Shown: positions 27,052-35,078 of the stretch, one piece after another
Layout: each line of letters opens with the position of its first letter
Position numbering within the stretch: the stretch's first letter is position 1
NCBI GenBank assembly: GCA_018241765.1
Contig: JAFEDD010000015.1
Coordinates: 45,613-109,612, forward strand
Reading direction: 5' to 3'
Length of the DNA stretch: 64,000 nucleotides
Origin: Pseudomonadota bacterium
GTDB taxonomy: Bacteria; Pseudomonadota; Gammaproteobacteria; Burkholderiales; Casimicrobiaceae
Notes under the pieces: generated by a model
Told to the model about the DNA's origin: nothing
The model's database searches: none
The model's input: the letters and a program-made list of their open reading frames with translations, nothing else
Made by a program: the position numbers and the translations under genes

Positions 27052-27720
27052 TCAGCGCAGCGAGCCGTTGGGCGGGTTCACCGGCGGATTGCCGTGGCTC
27101 TGCACTTGCGGATGCACCGGGTAGACCTGGCGCGGTGGGTGCGGTCGCTCGACGCGGGGCGGCGGAGCGACGTGCCGAGGCGGCGGCGGATTGTGAAAGG
27201 CCGGCGGTGGCGGCGCGCGGTAGACGGGCGCCGGCGCGATGTAGCGCGGACGAGGATCGTAGCCGGGTCGCCAGCCGTCCCAGCGATAGCGGTCGCCGTA
27301 CCACGGGCGGTCGCGGTAGTAGCTGTCCCAGTACGGACCGACACTGTAGCCGATGATCGGGAAGCCATAGCGGGCGCCGATGCCGAAGATCGGGACGTAG
27401 CGGTTTTGGTAGTAATAGCGAAGATGGCGGGCATTGGCCCAGCCACGCAGGCCGCCGCTGGCCACGTCGCACCACTGGTAGCCGCTGACGCAGCCGTAGA
27501 CCATGACGTTGTTGCCCGGCGCGATCCAGCCGACCTTCGGATAGCCGGCGTCGGGGCCGGCGCGCAGGCTGGTGCCGCTCGCCACCCAGGCCGCCTGTTG
27601 GGCATGGGCCGGTGGCGCGAGCACGAGACCGCCGCCGAGCAGGCCGAACGAGAGCAACAGCGCGAGGCTGCGGCGCGAGGTGAAGCCCTGGCGGGCGAGG
27701 CGAAGCGACTGCGTGGACAT
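27052..27720 (-). CDS. Secreted SH3-domain protein with Pro/Tyr/Arg-rich tail
   Basis: A 222-residue protein: a signal peptide (SLALLLSFGLLGGGLVLAPPAHAQ), then a bacterial SH3 domain at about residues 42-100 (AAWVASGTSLRAGPDAGYPKVGWI, VMVYGCVSGYQWCDVASGGLRGWANARHL), then a low-complexity tail rich in Tyr/Arg/Trp followed by Pro/His. Two Cys in the SH3 domain probably form a disulphide. Proteins of this build are common, uncharacterised envelope proteins in betaproteobacteria, and SH3b domains often bind cell-wall peptide. It is alone on its strand. Its neighbours glnK and the YeeE gene seem unrelated. Confidence 0.85.
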   Translation of the reverse strand: MSTQSLRLARQGFTSRRSLALLLSFGLLGGGLVLAPPAHAQQAAWVASGTSLRAGPDAGYPKVGWIAPGNNVMVYGCVSGYQWCDVASGGLRGWANARHLRYYYQNRYVPIFGIGARYGFPIIGYSVGPYWDSYYRDRPWYGDRYRWDGWRPGYDPRPRYIAPAPVYRAPPPPAFHNPPPPRHVAPPPRVERPHPPRQVYPVHPQVQSHGNPPVNPPNGSLR

Positions 27721-27890
27721 GGCGACTCCTTGCCAAAAAGGCTTGCGACATCTTCATGGACGCGCTGCGCGCCCGAAAAGCGCCATCATCGCGTGCCTTG
27801 GCCTGCAACGGCGCCGGGCCCGCGCACGTTGACCGCAGCGCGCGCGCTTACCTTTGCTTGCAATTGCCGACGCGCGCGTCGGCAGGCGAA

Positions 27891-28994
27891 TCAGCCGCTG
27901 CGTTCGATTCGCCAGAGCTGGTACTTGAGCGCGGCCCAGCAACCGGCGACGATGGCGAGCACCGTCAGCAATGAGCCGAGCGCAAGCGTGCTCATGCCGC
28001 TCAGGCCCTGGCCGATCGTGCAGCCGAGCGCGAGCACGCCGCCGAAGCCCATCAGCGCGCCGCCGACCAGATGGTTGGCCAGGTCCTCGGTCGAGGCGAA
28101 GCCCTCCCAGCGGAAGGTACCCTTCGCGGCGGCCATGACGCCGGCGCCGACCATGATGCCGAGGATGCTGGCGATGCCAAAGGTGACGAATTTGCTCTTG
28201 TCGCTCCAGAACGCCAGCAATTCCAGCAGGTACGCCGGCGGCGCCGTGAAGGTCAGCGATTCCGGGCGTCCGGAGTTGGTGCTGATCCACGCCGCGTCGA
28301 GCGTCTCCGGGTGTTCGGCGACGAAACCCAGGTGCCCGCTGACGTACCAGCCGGCCACCACCATCAGCCCGACGACGATGCCGCCGATGGCGTTCCACGG
28401 GTCGGCACGGAATTCACGCCCGGCCAGCGCGAAGGCGAGCAGCGCGATGCCGATGCCGAAGCCCACCGCGAGCGCCGCGCCGCCGCTGAGGCCGAGCAGC
28501 GCGGGCAGGTCCTGCGTGCTCGGCAGCGTCACCGCCACCGCATCGAAGGTCGCCACGCGAAACACGGCGAGGATGCCGCGCAGCGTGAACCACGCGAAGA
28601 CCGCCATGACCAGGAGCGTGACCAGCGCGCGCAGGCTGCCCGAGCCGACGCGCAGCAACGTCTTGCTGCCGCAGCCGGAGCCAAGCGTCATGCCGACGCC
28701 GAAGGCGAAGCCGCCCACCAGATGCGACAGCCAGATCAGGCGCGGCGCGACGTAGAACGACTTGCTGAAATCGACGCTGCCGGAGAGCTTCAGCGCCGCC
28801 ACGCCGATCATCGCGACGCCGACCGAGGCGATCGCCATGCGCGCGCGCGTCCAGTCACCGAAGTTCACCACGTCCGAGATGGCGCCCATCGTGCAGTAGT
28901 TGCTGCGCTGGGCGACGGCGCCGAACACGGCGGAAAGCAGGAACGCCCAGAGCGCGGCGCTGTGTTGCAGGGAGATGAGATCGGCGGCGGACAT
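27891..28994 (-). CDS. YeeE/YedE (TsuA-like) family sulfur-compound transporter
   Basis: A 367-residue membrane protein with about nine transmembrane helices, of the YeeE/YedE family. It keeps the conserved cysteines of thiosulfate transporters: NYCTMGAISDV, GSGCGSKTLLRVGSGSLRALV and LGCTIGQGLSG, which form the sulfur-relay path in TsuA. The two halves are related by internal duplication (GGFAFGVGMTLGSGCG and GGALMGFGGVLALGCTIGQG). Its substrate is probably thiosulfate or another reduced sulfur species, by family inference. No sulfurtransferase is adjacent. The start ATG 28994 is 91 bp from the dispersed palindrome at 29085. Confidence 0.92.
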   Translation of the reverse strand: MSAADLISLQHSAALWAFLLSAVFGAVAQRSNYCTMGAISDVVNFGDWTRARMAIASVGVAMIGVAALKLSGSVDFSKSFYVAPRLIWLSHLVGGFAFGVGMTLGSGCGSKTLLRVGSGSLRALVTLLVMAVFAWFTLRGILAVFRVATFDAVAVTLPSTQDLPALLGLSGGAALAVGFGIGIALLAFALAGREFRADPWNAIGGIVVGLMVVAGWYVSGHLGFVAEHPETLDAAWISTNSGRPESLTFTAPPAYLLELLAFWSDKSKFVTFGIASILGIMVGAGVMAAAKGTFRWEGFASTEDLANHLVGGALMGFGGVLALGCTIGQGLSGMSTLALGSLLTVLAIVAGCWAALKYQLWRIERSG

Positions 28995-29084
28995 CGGCGG
29001 GGGAGGCTTCGGCAGAAACGGCAGCGCCGATTATCGTTGCAAGCGGCCGCTTCGTCGCGCGGCAAACGCACGCAGCCGACGATG

Positions 29085-29203
29085 AACGGCTTTTTCTGGA
29101 AAGGCGCATCCATGACGGGCTTGGCGCTGTAAAACCCATAAAGTCGACTTTGTCGATTTTTCTCGTGTAACCCTTGCCACATGCGGCTTTAGCAGCCAAG
29201 TTG
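29085..29203. repeat. Dispersed palindromic element, copy 4
   Basis: The left half keeps the consensus (AAAGGCGCATCCATGACGGGCTTGGCGC) and the perfect central palindrome AAAGTCGACTTT. The right half (GTAACCCTTGCCACATGCGG, CCAAGTTGG) has drifted. It sits between the divergent YeeE gene and the kinase gene, about 130 bp before the kinase start. Confidence 0.8.
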
Positions 29204-29333
29204 GCGGACGCTGAGCGCTGCGATTCGCCCCGGAACGCGGGCGCGCCGATCAACGACCCATACCAACGTCATGTTTGCCGCTACACTACGGGGTTTCCCC
29301 GCACGGCACAGCGCCCGCTTCCGTCTTCGGCCG

Positions 29334-31079
29334 ATGCTCGACACCCACCCGCACGCGCTGCCTGCCGGCACGCGCATCCTCGACTACACGATCGAATCGG
29401 TGATCGGCACCGGTGGGTTTTCGATCGTCTATCGCGCGATGGACACCGTGCTCGGGCGGCCGGTGGCGATCAAGGAATACTTTCCGGCGTCCTTCGCGCA
29501 GCGCGCGCAGGACGGCACGGTGCACCCGATGTCGCGCGAGCGCGAAACCTTCGGCACCGGCATCACGAGCTTCAGCAACGAAGGCAAGATGCTCGCGCAG
29601 TTCGACCACCCGGCGCTGGTGCGCGTCTACCGCTGCTGGGAAGAGCGCGGCACGGCCTACCTCGCCATGCGCCTGTACGACGGCGTGACGCTGAAGGACG
29701 CCGTGAAGGACGGGCGCTGGAGCGCCGATGAAGCCTCGCTGCATGCCCTGCTGGCGCCGCTGTGCGAGACGCTCGACCTGTTGCACGCCGCGCGCTGCTA
29801 TCACCGCGATGTCGCGCCCGACAACATTCTGTTGACGGCGGGACAGATGCCGGTGCTGCTCGATTTCGGCGCCGCGCGTCGCGCCATCGAAGGCAAGGAG
29901 GTGTTCACCGCCGTGCTGAAACCGGGCTATGCACCGATCGAGCAGTACGGCGACGGCGAACTCAAGCAGGGGCCGTGGACCGACATCTACGGCCTGTGCG
30001 CCGTCATGCACTTTGCGCTGACCGGCGAGCCGCCGCCCACGGCGATCAGCCGCATGTTGAACGACCGCATGCCGTCGCCGCGCGAGCGCTTCGCCGGTCG
30101 CCTGCCGGAGCGCTGGCTCGATGCGATGGCCGCGGGCCTCGCGGTGCAACCCGAAGCGCGCCCGCAGAGCATCGCCGAATTCATCGATCGCCTCGGCTGG
30201 AACGAGACCCCGGCACCGCTGCCAATGGACGCAGTGGACGCCGCAGACGCACCGATCGCCGCCGAGGCGCCCGCTGCGTCCGCGGCCGCCGTCACGCCCG
30301 TGGCACCGTCGCCACCATCGACAGTCGTTTCGCTTGGCTCCGCCTCGACGCCCGCGCCGACATCGGCCGCACAGCCTGCATCGATCGCGGCGCGCCCCGC
30401 CTCGACGCCGCCGGCACCGGCCGCGGCGCCGCGTCGGCATCGCCTGTGGCCCGCCGTGGCCGCCGTCTCGCTGCTGCTGATCGCCGCGGCGGTGTGGCAG
30501 ATGTGGCGCACGCCGAGCGCGACTGCTGCGGCAAGCAGCACGGAGGCCGCGCCGGCGACACCCGTCGCGGCGCCTCCGCCCGCCGCACCCGAGCCGACGC
30601 CTCCGGCGGCCAGCCAACCCGCCGCGCCCGAAGCGGCCGCCGCGGCACCGCTCACAGTTCCGGCCGCCGCCACGCCGTCGGCCGCCGATGGCGCACCGAC
30701 GACGGCCAAGGCGTCGCCCGCGCTGCCGCCGCCGGCCGCGACGGCTGGCAAGCCCGCCGTGGCCGAACCCGTTGCCGCCAAGGCCAAGGAGAGCAAAGAG
30801 GGCAAGGACGGCAAGGAAGTCAGCAAGAGCGCCACGGCACGCGGGGCGAGCAAGGGCGACGCCAAGCCCGCGCCGAGTGCGCCGTTGCCCGAAGTGCCGA
30901 CCGTCGACGAAGCACAGGCCGCGACCCCTTCGCGCCGCGCCGGCGACGAGGATGATTTCGCGAGCGACCGCGCTGCGGCGCGCCGACCGGTGCGCTGCGG
31001 CGTGCTGCTCGAAATGCAGCGCCTCGGCAATCCGCTCAGCGAGGACGAAGCGCGCTTCGTGCGCGAGCGCTGCCACTGA
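29334..31079 (+). CDS. Membrane-anchored Ser/Thr protein kinase (Hanks type)
   Basis: A 581-residue protein. The cytoplasmic kinase domain is at residues 12-285: the Gly-rich loop IGTGGFSIVYRA, the ATP Lys in VAIKEY (about 46), the catalytic loop YHRDVAPDNILL (about 157-165) with Asp and Asn, and DFGAAR (about 177-182). Then comes a linker, a single transmembrane helix (about 370-390, LWPAVAAVSLLLIAAAVWQMW), and a long Ala/Pro- and Lys/Glu-rich outer segment. It ends with a short conserved-looking block RCGVLLEMQRLGNPLSEDE. It is probably inner-membrane. Targets are unknown, and no FHA or phosphatase partner is adjacent. The start is ATG 29334. An ATG at 29271 is also possible. Confidence 0.88.
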   Translation: MLDTHPHALPAGTRILDYTIESVIGTGGFSIVYRAMDTVLGRPVAIKEYFPASFAQRAQDGTVHPMSRERETFGTGITSFSNEGKMLAQFDHPALVRVYRCWEERGTAYLAMRLYDGVTLKDAVKDGRWSADEASLHALLAPLCETLDLLHAARCYHRDVAPDNILLTAGQMPVLLDFGAARRAIEGKEVFTAVLKPGYAPIEQYGDGELKQGPWTDIYGLCAVMHFALTGEPPPTAISRMLNDRMPSPRERFAGRLPERWLDAMAAGLAVQPEARPQSIAEFIDRLGWNETPAPLPMDAVDAADAPIAAEAPAASAAAVTPVAPSPPSTVVSLGSASTPAPTSAAQPASIAARPASTPPAPAAAPRRHRLWPAVAAVSLLLIAAAVWQMWRTPSATAAASSTEAAPATPVAAPPPAAPEPTPPAASQPAAPEAAAAAPLTVPAAATPSAADGAPTTAKASPALPPPAATAGKPAVAEPVAAKAKESKEGKDGKEVSKSATARGASKGDAKPAPSAPLPEVPTVDEAQAATPSRRAGDEDDFASDRAAARRPVRCGVLLEMQRLGNPLSEDEARFVRERCH

Positions 31080-31100
31080 TCCACCCGCGTCGTTTCGTTA

Positions 31101-31180
31101 TGGCTTTTCGCTGAAAGGCGCATCCACAACGGGCTTCGCGCTCGATTTCCGCAAAAGTCGATATCTGACCACAAGCCCGC
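31101..31180. repeat. Dispersed palindromic element, copy 5 (truncated)
   Basis: The left half is intact (CTTTTCGCTGAAAGGCGCATCCACAACGGGCTTCGCG) and the centre reads CAAAAGTCGATATCTG. After CAAGCCCG at about 31172-31179 the right arm stops exactly where the 72-bp palindrome unit at 31182 begins, so the second repeat probably interrupted this one. Confidence 0.75.
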
Positions 31181-31181
31181 C

Positions 31182-31358
31182 GGCAACGAAGCGCGGTCAA
31201 GCCCGCGCCTACGGGCGGATGTGCCCACGGTAGGCGACGGCTTGACGTCGCTCGCGGGCGGTTGACCATCGCAACCCGACGTCGAAGGCAACGAAGCGCG
31301 GTCAAGCCCGCGCCTACGGGCGGATGTGCCGAAGGTAGGCGACGGCTTGACGTCGCTC
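31182..31358. repeat. Two direct 72-bp units of a REP-like palindrome
   Basis: Units at 31182-31253 and 31287-31358 start GGCAACGAAGCGCGGTC and end GGCTTGACGTCGCTC. They differ at only a few bases. Within each, GGTCAAGCCCGCGCCTAC is inversely repeated by GTAGGCGACGGCTTGACGTC, so every unit is itself an imperfect palindrome. The GTG start of the Rhs fragment at 31326 lies inside unit 2. Confidence 0.85.
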
Positions 31359-32657
31359 AGTGGCAACACGGCGGTCACCCGCATCGTGCTCAAAGATCAC
31401 CTCGGCAGCATGGTGGCGGAGGTGGTGATTCTGGGCACCCCCGGCGCCGCGGCGCTCGGCGGCGTCACCCTTCACGGCTTCGGTCCGTGGGGGAACGCGA
31501 CCACTCCGCTCAACGTCGATCAGCGCGGCTTCACCGGGCACGAGCATCTGGCGGAGCTTGGCATCATTCACATGAATGGGCGGCTGTATGACCCCGTGCT
31601 CGGTCGCTTCCTGCAGGCCGACCCGATCATCCAGGCGCCGCATAACGCGCAGTCGCATAACCGATACAGCTATGTGATGAATAACCCGCTGAGCTTTACC
31701 GATCCGACGGGATTCAGTAGCTGGACTAAATTTCGTGACAAGTGGCTGAAGCCGATTGTTGCCTTGGTCGCAGCAATCGCGACCTACGGAGCAGCTTCTG
31801 AATTCCTTCTTGCGCAGCTGTCTGAATTTGCACTCAGTGGCGGCACGAGCGTTCTGACGCTTGCCGGTGGCGAAGCTGGCATCGGTATCTCTTCAGTGGG
31901 ATTTGGTGCGGTCGGTGCGGCGAGTGGTGCCGCTGCGGGCTTCGCTGCTGGTGGAATCATGGGCGGTAACATTCAGTCAGCATTGCAAGGTGCGTTTAGC
32001 GGTGCGATTACTGGTGGCATTGACGGCGGGTTTCTGCGTGCCTCTGCTGCGGTGAAATTTGCCGCGCGCATCGCCGGTAGCGCTGCAGCTGCTCGCGCCA
32101 CCGGCCAGGACTGGCGACGCGCAGTGAAATTCGCATTCGTGATGTCCACGTTGCGCGTTGCTGGATTGGAGATGCGTCGTCAAATGGTCGAGCAGTCCAG
32201 AATCAACCCTGACAACATTAGCGGTGAGAGCTATGGCGTTGATGGCAGCGGTGAAAAATTGGCGGGAGCACGTCGCGCGGTCAACCCAGAAACTGGGCGA
32301 TACTTTCCCTGTGATTCCTTGATGGGTGGATGCCAAGGGGCACCGACTCGAGAGGGTGACATTCGATCAAGTTTCTTCGGTATGGAATACGCGCCTCGAA
32401 GCCTGCCGGATCGTATCAATGAAGGTTTCGCGGGCCCTCACGACTGGCTCCGCAACCTGACGGGCTCTTACATCAACACCGTTGTTGAGCCGACCGATGT
32501 CGTTGGAAATTCACGCGTGTTCACTGGCGCAAGGCTCTGGTTCGACGACTATCCAATGAACTATGGATTGGTCATCCCGGCGAGCGTGTTTGCGATCGGA
32601 ATACTGACGCCGAGCGGTGCCTATGGGGCGCTCTCCGCGACTGATCGGAGGAGATGA
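31326..32657 (+). CDS. Orphan Rhs C-terminal fragment (core end plus toxin-like tip)
   Basis: A 443-residue product. Residues 20-115 are the hyperconserved end of an Rhs core: DHLGSMVAEV, FGPWGNATTPLN, QRGFTGHEHL, GRLYDPVLGRFLQADPII and NRYSYVMNNPLSFTDPTG. The following 330 residues are the variable tip, containing hydrophobic, Gly/Ala-rich helices (about 130-260) and a Cys/aromatic C-terminus with AGPHDWLRNLTG, which resembles uncharacterised Rhs tips. The N-terminal YD-repeat cage and any secretion domain are missing. The start is a GTG within a palindrome unit; the frame is open only to 31266. It is likely a displaced tip or a remnant. The tip's A+T richness sets it apart from its neighbours. 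Confidence 0.8.
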   Translation: MPKVGDGLTSLSGNTAVTRIVLKDHLGSMVAEVVILGTPGAAALGGVTLHGFGPWGNATTPLNVDQRGFTGHEHLAELGIIHMNGRLYDPVLGRFLQADPIIQAPHNAQSHNRYSYVMNNPLSFTDPTGFSSWTKFRDKWLKPIVALVAAIATYGAASEFLLAQLSEFALSGGTSVLTLAGGEAGIGISSVGFGAVGAASGAAAGFAAGGIMGGNIQSALQGAFSGAITGGIDGGFLRASAAVKFAARIAGSAAAARATGQDWRRAVKFAFVMSTLRVAGLEMRRQMVEQSRINPDNISGESYGVDGSGEKLAGARRAVNPETGRYFPCDSLMGGCQGAPTREGDIRSSFFGMEYAPRSLPDRINEGFAGPHDWLRNLTGSYINTVVEPTDVVGNSRVFTGARLWFDDYPMNYGLVIPASVFAIGILTPSGAYGALSATDRRR

Positions 32658-32659
32658 TG

Positions 32660-33199
32660 ATGTTGCCCAAGACGATCAAGTGGTGGCGTTGCACTGGTTT
32701 GGTGGCTGCAAGCGTGTTGAGCGCGTGCGCTGCCAGTCCTTCGCCAAGCGTGATCGCACAATCCGTGGACTTCAGCTCCTGCGAATCACTTGCTGGCGAC
32801 TTTGATGCGAACGGCACCGACACCACCAATGGCCGTCTTATTTCCTATAAGACTGCTGCGCGCATGCCTAAGTCTGACGCGGCACAGGTACTAAGGATTT
32901 CGTTTGATAGGGCAAACTTGAGACTTGTCGTGCAGCAACTTTCTTCCGACAACATAGAGGTTGCCCCGCAGCAACGCCTGCGCGGCGAGTGCGTCAATGG
33001 GCACTGGATTCTCCGCGACGAATACCACGTGAGAGTTGATGGGACAAGAATCGACGGCGTTGATGTTTGGGATTTCCAGAGAGCGAGCGATGGCCACTTG
33101 TTGTTTCGCGTCAACTCTCAAGGCACGAGTATGCCCTTTGTGACATCACGACCGTATCGCGACGACACTTCCGCCCGGTTCGCGCCAATCAGGCGTTAG
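32660..33199 (+). CDS. Putative lipoprotein; possible partner (immunity) of the Rhs tip
   Basis: A 179-residue protein with a lipoprotein signal ending in SVLSAC (Cys near residue 22-23). The mature part is DFSSCESLAGDFDANGTDT, VAPQQRLRGECVNGHWILRD and a C-terminal RVNSQGTSMPFVTSRPYRDD. Three in-frame ATGs lie at 32654, 32657 and 32660, and the Rhs stop codon (32655-32657) overlaps them. GGAGGAG at 32647-32653 favours ATG 32660. Immediate coupling to a toxin-like tip is the arrangement of effector and immunity genes, so immunity is my inference, not shown by a recognised domain. It shares the raised A+T content of the Rhs fragment. Confidence 0.7.
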   Translation: MLPKTIKWWRCTGLVAASVLSACAASPSPSVIAQSVDFSSCESLAGDFDANGTDTTNGRLISYKTAARMPKSDAAQVLRISFDRANLRLVVQQLSSDNIEVAPQQRLRGECVNGHWILRDEYHVRVDGTRIDGVDVWDFQRASDGHLLFRVNSQGTSMPFVTSRPYRDDTSARFAPIRR

Positions 33200-33203
33200 A
33201 AGC

Positions 33204-33441
33204 GAGCGTAGCCTCGATGCAACGAAGTGGAATCGAGGGAGCACGTCAGCTATTTATTTCGCGCGCGCGAAGTTGTCTCAGTCGGCAGGACGGCGAACCC
33301 CGAAAGCCCAAGCGACGCTCGGAGCGTTGCCGGAAGGCGCGGCGTTGCAACGCGAGCGGCGGGACACACGCCGCCCAACCCAACAACCATCCCGCTTTTG
33401 CCAATCGTTGCCGCAAAGCGGCCCCGACTTCTGCACCATGA
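33204..33441. repeat. Long degenerate direct repeat, unit 1
   Basis: Begins with the stem-forming GTAGCCTCGATGCAACGAAG and continues through GAAAGCCCAAGCGACGCTCGG, CGTTGCAACGCGAGCGG and CGCCCAACCCAACAAC to CGACTTC. The same order of blocks returns at 33898-34127. Short reading frames across it are not shared between the units, so it looks non-coding. Confidence 0.75.
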
Positions 33442-33500
33442 CCCATCGCCTGCGGTCGTTGCGTGAGTCGCCGACACGGTCGTGGGCGGGCAGTGGCGGC

Positions 33501-33531
33501 CCTCGATTCCACTTCGTTGCATCGAGGCTAC
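33501..33531. repeat. Inverted copy of the repeat's leading stem
   Basis: CCTCGATTCCACTTCGTTGC followed by ATCGAGGCTAC is the exact reverse complement of the first 31 bases of the units at 33204 and 33898. The sequence is itself a short hairpin (CCTCGAT/ATCGAGG). Confidence 0.8.
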
Positions 33532-33587
33532 GGTTGCCGCAACGCGCCCTTGGTCACTCGTCCGCGGCACGGACGGCGCACGCGATA

Positions 33588-33664
33588 CAGCTCGATGCTG
33601 TAAGGCGCATCTACAATTGGCTTGGAGCGCGAAATGCGGCCAAAGTCGACTTGAAATCGTTAAG
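33588..33664. repeat. Dispersed palindromic element, copy 6 (left half)
   Basis: CAGCTCGATGCTGTAAGGCG is followed by CATCTACAATTGGCTTGGAGCG and the centre CAAAGTCGACTTGA. The right arm is absent after about 33664. It sits between the two long direct-repeat units. Confidence 0.7.
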
Positions 33665-33897
33665 AAAGTATGTAGCAGCTCTCACAGACGAAATTGCGCT
33701 TGTCAATCAATGGATTGCACGACAATCAACGGACATCGCCATCATGCAAGCGACGCGCAAACGGCGTCGGAACGTGAAAGTTGCCCTGTAGGCCGCGCCA
33801 GTCAACGAAAACAGCCAATTCACCCATGGCGAATACGATCCCGCCACCCGTGCCAAGAGCGCTGCGAGCAGCGAATCGACCAAGGCGGCGGCGCAGC

Positions 33898-34127
33898 CAG
33901 CGTAGCCTCGATGCAACGAAGTGGAATCGAGGGAACACGTCAAGCATTTGGCGCGCGAGAAGTTGCCTCAGTCGGCAACACAGCGAACCCGGAAAGCCCA
34001 GTGCAACTCGGCGCGATGCCTGAAGGCGTGGCGTTGCAACGCGAGCGGGGCGTTCCACGACGCCCAACCCAACAACGATCCCGCCTTTGCCAAACGCTTC
34101 CGCGAAGCGGATCCGACTTCCTGAATC
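33898..34127. repeat. Long degenerate direct repeat, unit 2
   Basis: The second unit matches 33204-33441 block by block: CGTAGCCTCGATGCAACG at the start, GAAGTTGCCTCAGTCGGCAA, GGCGTTGCAACGCGAGCG, and the end CGATCCCGCC...GCGGATCCGACTTCCTG. It differs from unit 1 by many substitutions and small indels, so the duplication is not recent. Confidence 0.75.
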
Positions 34128-34666
34128 GGAACGCATGCGTGTACCGCGGATGGGAGTGAGAGGGATTGACGTAACAGCCGGATAGTGGTGGCACCCCGTG
34201 CCCACCGCAACGGCGACGGAATCTGTGAACATCGAACGCGATGCCTGATGGCCTTCACCACGCCCTCACCCGTGCGCGCTCGCTCGTCAAGTGACCGCTG
34301 CGCTCACGGTCGGCACGTTGCCAAGGAAGGCGTCCGTTCGTCGCGGTAGCTGCGTCCGCCACCGGCAGATCGGTGCCCACCGAGCTTGTCCGATGCGTAA
34401 CCAAATCGCGCTCATGGGCCGCATCGCCAACATCGGCATCACGCAAACGGCGGGTGGGGCCGGTGTGCTGACGCAGGGCTTCGGCGTCGAGAGCCGCTGA
34501 CATAGCGTTTTTCCGTAGCGGCGCCACGGCGCCAGTCGTGCCGCATCCCGGTATGATCGTTGCCGTCGCCCCAGCGCATCTTGGGTGGCGTCTACGGTGG
34601 CGACCCCGAACGCGCTGCCCCGTGCGGGACCCGCGCACCAGTACCCACGCGAAGTGAGCCCAGCGA
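34128..34666. other. Intergenic stretch without a supported gene
   Basis: After the repeat units I see no coding sequence with a ribosome site or recognisable protein. The short frame 34291-34500 (ending ITQTAGGAGVLTQGFGVES) could be a decayed gene end, but it has no family I know. Confidence 0.5.
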
Positions 34667-35017
34667 ATGAACGGACCGCCGATCGAAATCGTTGCCGTGT
34701 CACCGACCGGTCGCTGGGAGGTGCGCACCCATGCTTGGGAAGTGCGTATGTCGCACTGGATCGATACGCCTCATGTGTACGACCGGCAGGCGTCGCGTGT
34801 CGTCTACGTTCCCGAAGACACGACGTGGTCACTCGACCACGCGGAATGGGTGAGCGATTCGGTCGTCCAACTGCATCTGCGCCAGTACCCCGGCGGGCCC
34901 GGCATGCAGGCCATCGTGCGCATCGACTGCGCGGCGGGCAGGGCTCATTGCAACGGGCATGACATGGCGATCGCTGCGCTCGATGACGCGCTGGCGCGGG
35001 CTGTCGCATCTCGATAG
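34667..35017 (+). CDS. Hypothetical protein
   Basis: A 116-residue protein starting MNGPPIEIVAVSPTGRWEV. It is rich in Trp and Val (TTWSLDHAEWVSDSVVQLHLR) and looks like a compact beta-rich cytoplasmic domain. It has two cysteines (RIDCAAGRAHC). I do not recognise a family. It has no signal peptide. The next gene, DUF2059, starts 61 bp downstream on the same strand and could be co-transcribed. The codon pattern matches the surrounding chromosome more than the A/T-rich Rhs region does. Confidence 0.6.
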   Translation: MNGPPIEIVAVSPTGRWEVRTHAWEVRMSHWIDTPHVYDRQASRVVYVPEDTTWSLDHAEWVSDSVVQLHLRQYPGGPGMQAIVRIDCAAGRAHCNGHDMAIAALDDALARAVASR

Positions 35018-35078
35018 GATGGTGCTCGTTCATCAGGAAAAGCCGGCCGGCGCTTCCCCCGAAAAAAGGAGTCAACCG

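Noticed and set aside
31182-31358. CRISPR array
   Set aside because: There are only two repeat units of 72 bp, each palindromic, with one 33-bp spacer and no cas genes. No array exists elsewhere in the window.
33246-34261. Several short frames in the 33-34 kb repeats, for example products containing LLGWA or VASMQRSGIE
   Set aside because: They repeat because the DNA repeats. The frames differ between units and show no start signals.
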